DNA from: Pantanalinema rosaneae
Lineage (GTDB): Bacteria > Cyanobacteriota > Cyanobacteriia > Leptolyngbyales > Leptolyngbyaceae
Length of the DNA stretch: 64,000 nucleotides
Reading direction: 5' to 3'
NCBI RefSeq assembly: GCF_050753385.1
Contig: NZ_JBLZFZ010000023.1
Coordinates: 1 to 64,000 of the forward strand
Both the position numbers and the translations under genes were made by a program. The notes beneath the pieces were generated by a model. The model made no database searches. It was given only the letters and a program-made list of their open reading frames with translations, and had not been told where the DNA came from. Every line of letters starts with the position of its first letter. Position 1 is the stretch's first letter. This document shows positions 61,720-64,000 of this stretch, piece after piece.

Positions 61720-62013
61720 ATGCTAAAGAACAAAATTCGCCGTAGACTTTGGCAGTGGTTCAGGACATCCTTGCTCACATTTATCGTTATTATTTCAGTC
61801 ACTCTATTATTAGTTTTGTTTCTGCTGATCTTTCAAGTTCCTTCGTTTGAAATTGGCGGGGCAGGAATCTGGTTGATTCGCTGGTACAATCCTCCCCGTG
61901 TGCCGTTTTCAATTGCGTGGAATTTGCTGCCTTTATTGGCGATCGCGGCGATCAGTGGCTTGATTCGGGTTCTGCTCAGCGTTAAGCCGTTCTTGAGTCA
62001 AGACAAATCATGA
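61720..62013 (+). CDS. Small membrane protein
   Basis: About 97 residues with a basic N-terminus (MLKNKIRRRLWQWFR), a helix (FIVIISVTLLLVLFLLIF), a short loop and a second helix (LLPLLAIAAISGLIRVLL). The family is unknown to me. It shares a promoter region with the rhodopsin and overlaps the AI-2E-family gene by four bases (ATGA). The TTG at 61693 is too close to the inferred transcription start to be used. Confidence 0.7.
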   Translation: MLKNKIRRRLWQWFRTSLLTFIVIISVTLLLVLFLLIFQVPSFEIGGAGIWLIRWYNPPRVPFSIAWNLLPLLAIAAISGLIRVLLSVKPFLSQDKS

Positions 62014-63083
62014 GACTGGGACAGTGGTTAGGATTACTGGCGATCGTGGCAGCCGTTTATGTGATCTGGCAAATTCGGCAACTGATGCTCCTGATCTTTA
62101 CGGCGATCGTGCTGGCTACGGCGATTAACCAATTAGTGCGGCTGTTGCAAAACACCGGCATGAAGCGAACTCCAGCGGCTCTCCTCAGTGTTGGCATTGT
62201 GCTGTCGCTGCTCTTGAGTGTGATTTGGTTGATTGTGCCCCCCTTTATTGCCCAGTTTCAAGATTTGATTGCCCTATTTCCGATCGGCTTAGAACGGATT
62301 GAACAGGGGATTAACTGGTTACGGGAGCGATCGGGCGAATGGCTACCGGAATTTCCGGGGATTGATGTGCTACTGCAACAATTACAGGTTCAACGAATGA
62401 ATCTGTTGCAACGCGCCTTTGCCTTTTTCTCCAATTCCATTAGCGCTGTCTTAGAACTGCTGCTGGTATTGGTTCTAACATTAATGCTACTGATTAATCC
62501 CAAACCCTATCGGCAAACCTTTGTCCGCTGCTTTCCGGGCTTCTATCGCCGTCGTGCCAATCAAATTCTATCCCGTTGTGCTGAAGGACTGGGAAATTGG
62601 ACGATCGGGGCGTTAATTGAAATGGTATTTATTGGTGCTTTGAGCGGCATTGGACTCTGGATCTTACAAGTGCCCCTGGTGCTTGCCCATGCGGTGCTGG
62701 CAGGCTTACTCAACTTCATTCCCAATATTGGACCAACCCTGAGTGTGGTCATACCCATGTCGATCGCCCTGTTGGATGCCCCCTGGAAAGCGATCGCGGT
62801 ATTAATTCTCTACATTGCCATCCAAAATGTTGAAAGTTACTGGTTAACTCCTACCATCATGGCGAAGCAAGTCGCGTTGTTGCCAGCGATTACCCTGGTT
62901 TCCCAGATCTTTTTCGCCAGCTTCTTCGGGCCCCTGGGGTTAGTCATGGCAATTCCCTTGACTGTGGTTGTGAAAACCTGGATTACAGAATCAGTGTTCA
63001 AAGATATTCTTGACCAGTGGCGACAAACACCGCCTTGGAGAACCAGAAAACCACGTATCATAACCATCAGCAGGTCAAAATAG
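62010..63083 (+). CDS. AI-2E-family transporter (second of two)
   Basis: This 357-residue protein is homologous to the gene at 44959 and has the family segment IGLWILQVPLVLAHAVLAGLLNFIPNIGPTLSVVIPM and GPLGLVMAIPLTVVVKTWI. It has about eight helices. It is translationally coupled to the small membrane protein before it and is followed nine bases later by a Na+/Ca2+ exchanger-type gene. The context favours an ion-transport role over signal export (inference). Confidence 0.9.
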   Translation: MRLGQWLGLLAIVAAVYVIWQIRQLMLLIFTAIVLATAINQLVRLLQNTGMKRTPAALLSVGIVLSLLLSVIWLIVPPFIAQFQDLIALFPIGLERIEQGINWLRERSGEWLPEFPGIDVLLQQLQVQRMNLLQRAFAFFSNSISAVLELLLVLVLTLMLLINPKPYRQTFVRCFPGFYRRRANQILSRCAEGLGNWTIGALIEMVFIGALSGIGLWILQVPLVLAHAVLAGLLNFIPNIGPTLSVVIPMSIALLDAPWKAIAVLILYIAIQNVESYWLTPTIMAKQVALLPAITLVSQIFFASFFGPLGLVMAIPLTVVVKTWITESVFKDILDQWRQTPPWRTRKPRIITISRSK

Positions 63084-63092
63084 GCGCTTTTT

Positions 63093-64000
63093 ATGGTGTT
63101 GCTCCTTCAGGTGATCATTTGTGTCGGGTTAGTCATCGTCATTGGAGCGCGACTGTCTCAAAGTGCTGATGTCCTGGCAGAAAAGACCGGATTAGGGCGT
63201 AACTGGGTCGGAGCGATTTTGTTAGCAGGCGCAACCTCCTTACCCGAATTAGCCACTGGAATCAGTGCCGTTGCCGTGTTTAACGCGCCTGATTTAGCGG
63301 TAGGAGGCGTGTTAGGGAGTTGCTTATTTAACCTGTTACTCCTGGCGATTTTAGATATTTTCACTGGCCCAGAACCGCTACTTTACCGAGCGGAGACGAG
63401 TCACGGATTGGCGGCAGGGTTAGGCTGTGTCATGCTGGGTGTTGCCGCCAGTGGCATGTTGTTGGCTCAGGCAAATACGCCGTTAACGATCGCCTGGTTT
63501 GGCTTACCCAGTCTCGTGCTGTTAGGTCTTTACCTCGTTAGTGCCCGCTTAATCGCCAAATTTGAACTCCGACGGCGACGAGAGGTATTGCAACAGGAAG
63601 CCGAAGTGTTTCAATACAACCACATCAAACCGAAACGGGCGTATTTGACCTTTGCTATGTTGTCTGCCGCGATCGTGGGGTTGGGAATCTGGCTGGCATC
63701 GTTGGGGGAACAGGTGGCGATCGTCACGGGGTTAGGACAAAGTTTTGTTGGAGCCTTGCTTCTGGCAGCCGCGACCTCATTACCGGAATTAGTTGCCTCT
63801 ATAGCTGCCATCCGGTTGAATGCTGTGGATTTGGCTGTTTCTAATCTGTTTGGCTCCAATCTATTTAACCTGGCAATTCTCGCCATTTATGATCTGACCT
63901 ATTTGCAAGGTAATCTACTCAGTCACATCAATCATTCGGTGCATGTGATGACGGCGATCGTTGCCATGATGATGACGGCAATCGCCTTAGTGGGTCTAAT
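63093..64000 (+). CDS. Sodium/calcium exchanger-family protein, C-terminus cut
   Basis: This open frame runs off the right edge after about 302 codons. Two alpha-repeat motifs of the CaCA family are seen: AGATSLPELATGISAV near residue 45 and AAATSLPELVASIAAI near 227, each followed by GS-LFNL. The two halves are inverted repeats with a basic cytosolic linker (RLIAKFELRRRREVLQ) between them. It probably exchanges Ca2+ for Na+ or H+. It is third in the operon divergent from the rhodopsin. Confidence 0.88.
   Translation, partial: MVLLLQVIICVGLVIVIGARLSQSADVLAEKTGLGRNWVGAILLAGATSLPELATGISAVAVFNAPDLAVGGVLGSCLFNLLLLAILDIFTGPEPLLYRAETSHGLAAGLGCVMLGVAASGMLLAQANTPLTIAWFGLPSLVLLGLYLVSARLIAKFELRRRREVLQQEAEVFQYNHIKPKRAYLTFAMLSAAIVGLGIWLASLGEQVAIVTGLGQSFVGALLLAAATSLPELVASIAAIRLNAVDLAVSNLFGSNLFNLAILAIYDLTYLQGNLLSHINHSVHVMTAIVAMMMTAIALVGL

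Overview
The window is a piece of a cyanobacterial chromosome. The octamer GCGATCGC (HIP1) and its core CGATCG recur throughout. Many proteins are of cyanobacterial type: multi-PAS and REC-first histidine kinases, an Anabaena-sensory-rhodopsin-like protein, UPF0182 and ExoD. The first 19 bases are the Tn5/Nextera mosaic-end adapter, so the left edge is a contig end and the first gene is cut there. The last gene runs off the right edge. I found no rRNA, tRNA, CRISPR array or transposase gene.

Layout. 0-3.3 kb: an HTH gene coupled to a six-PAS histidine kinase. 3.7-7.6 kb: an NTF2-like protein, prmA, and a phosphodiesterase/phospholipase pair. 7.6-11.6 kb: two LysR regulators flanking a haem-oxygenase-fold oxidase and an aspartoacylase. 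12.4-18.7 kb: a TetR gene, a perfect palindromic operator and an HlyD/double-ATPase/two-permease exporter of YbhGFSR type. 18.8-26.0 kb: an amino-acid cluster on the minus strand (2OG-Fe oxygenase, PLP class V enzyme, threonine-dehydrogenase-type SDR, kbl), flanked by an MFS transporter and an exported RidA. 26.3-32.1 kb: three consecutive phosphorelay kinases. 32-39.4 kb: assorted secreted and membrane proteins and UPF0182. 39.8-44.9 kb: a P-type Ca2+-ATPase with a two-component system.

The most interesting part is 46-64 kb. Seven promoters there share one architecture: GTCAC-N6-GTCAC (11-bp direct repeat), exactly 17 bases, then a GAGATA-like -10. An eighth, weaker copy lies at 35.46 kb. 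The clear ones stand before an AI-2E-family transporter, a kinase-like membrane protein, a large catalase, a Tat-exported PLP lipoprotein, a di-haem cytochrome c, a xenorhodopsin operon and a divergent membrane-protein/AI-2E/Na-Ca-exchanger operon. This looks like one regulon, probably driven by an OmpR/PhoB-type response regulator, that joins a light-sensing or ion-moving rhodopsin to peroxide defence, envelope redox proteins and ion transport. The link between boxes and regulator is inference; the boxes and their spacing are seen directly.

Other structure: three MITE-like elements with related G/C-run cores (8.6, 39.5 and 50.5 kb), and a 105-bp duplication that places the last codons of kbl at the 3' end of a histidine kinase gene 24 kb away.
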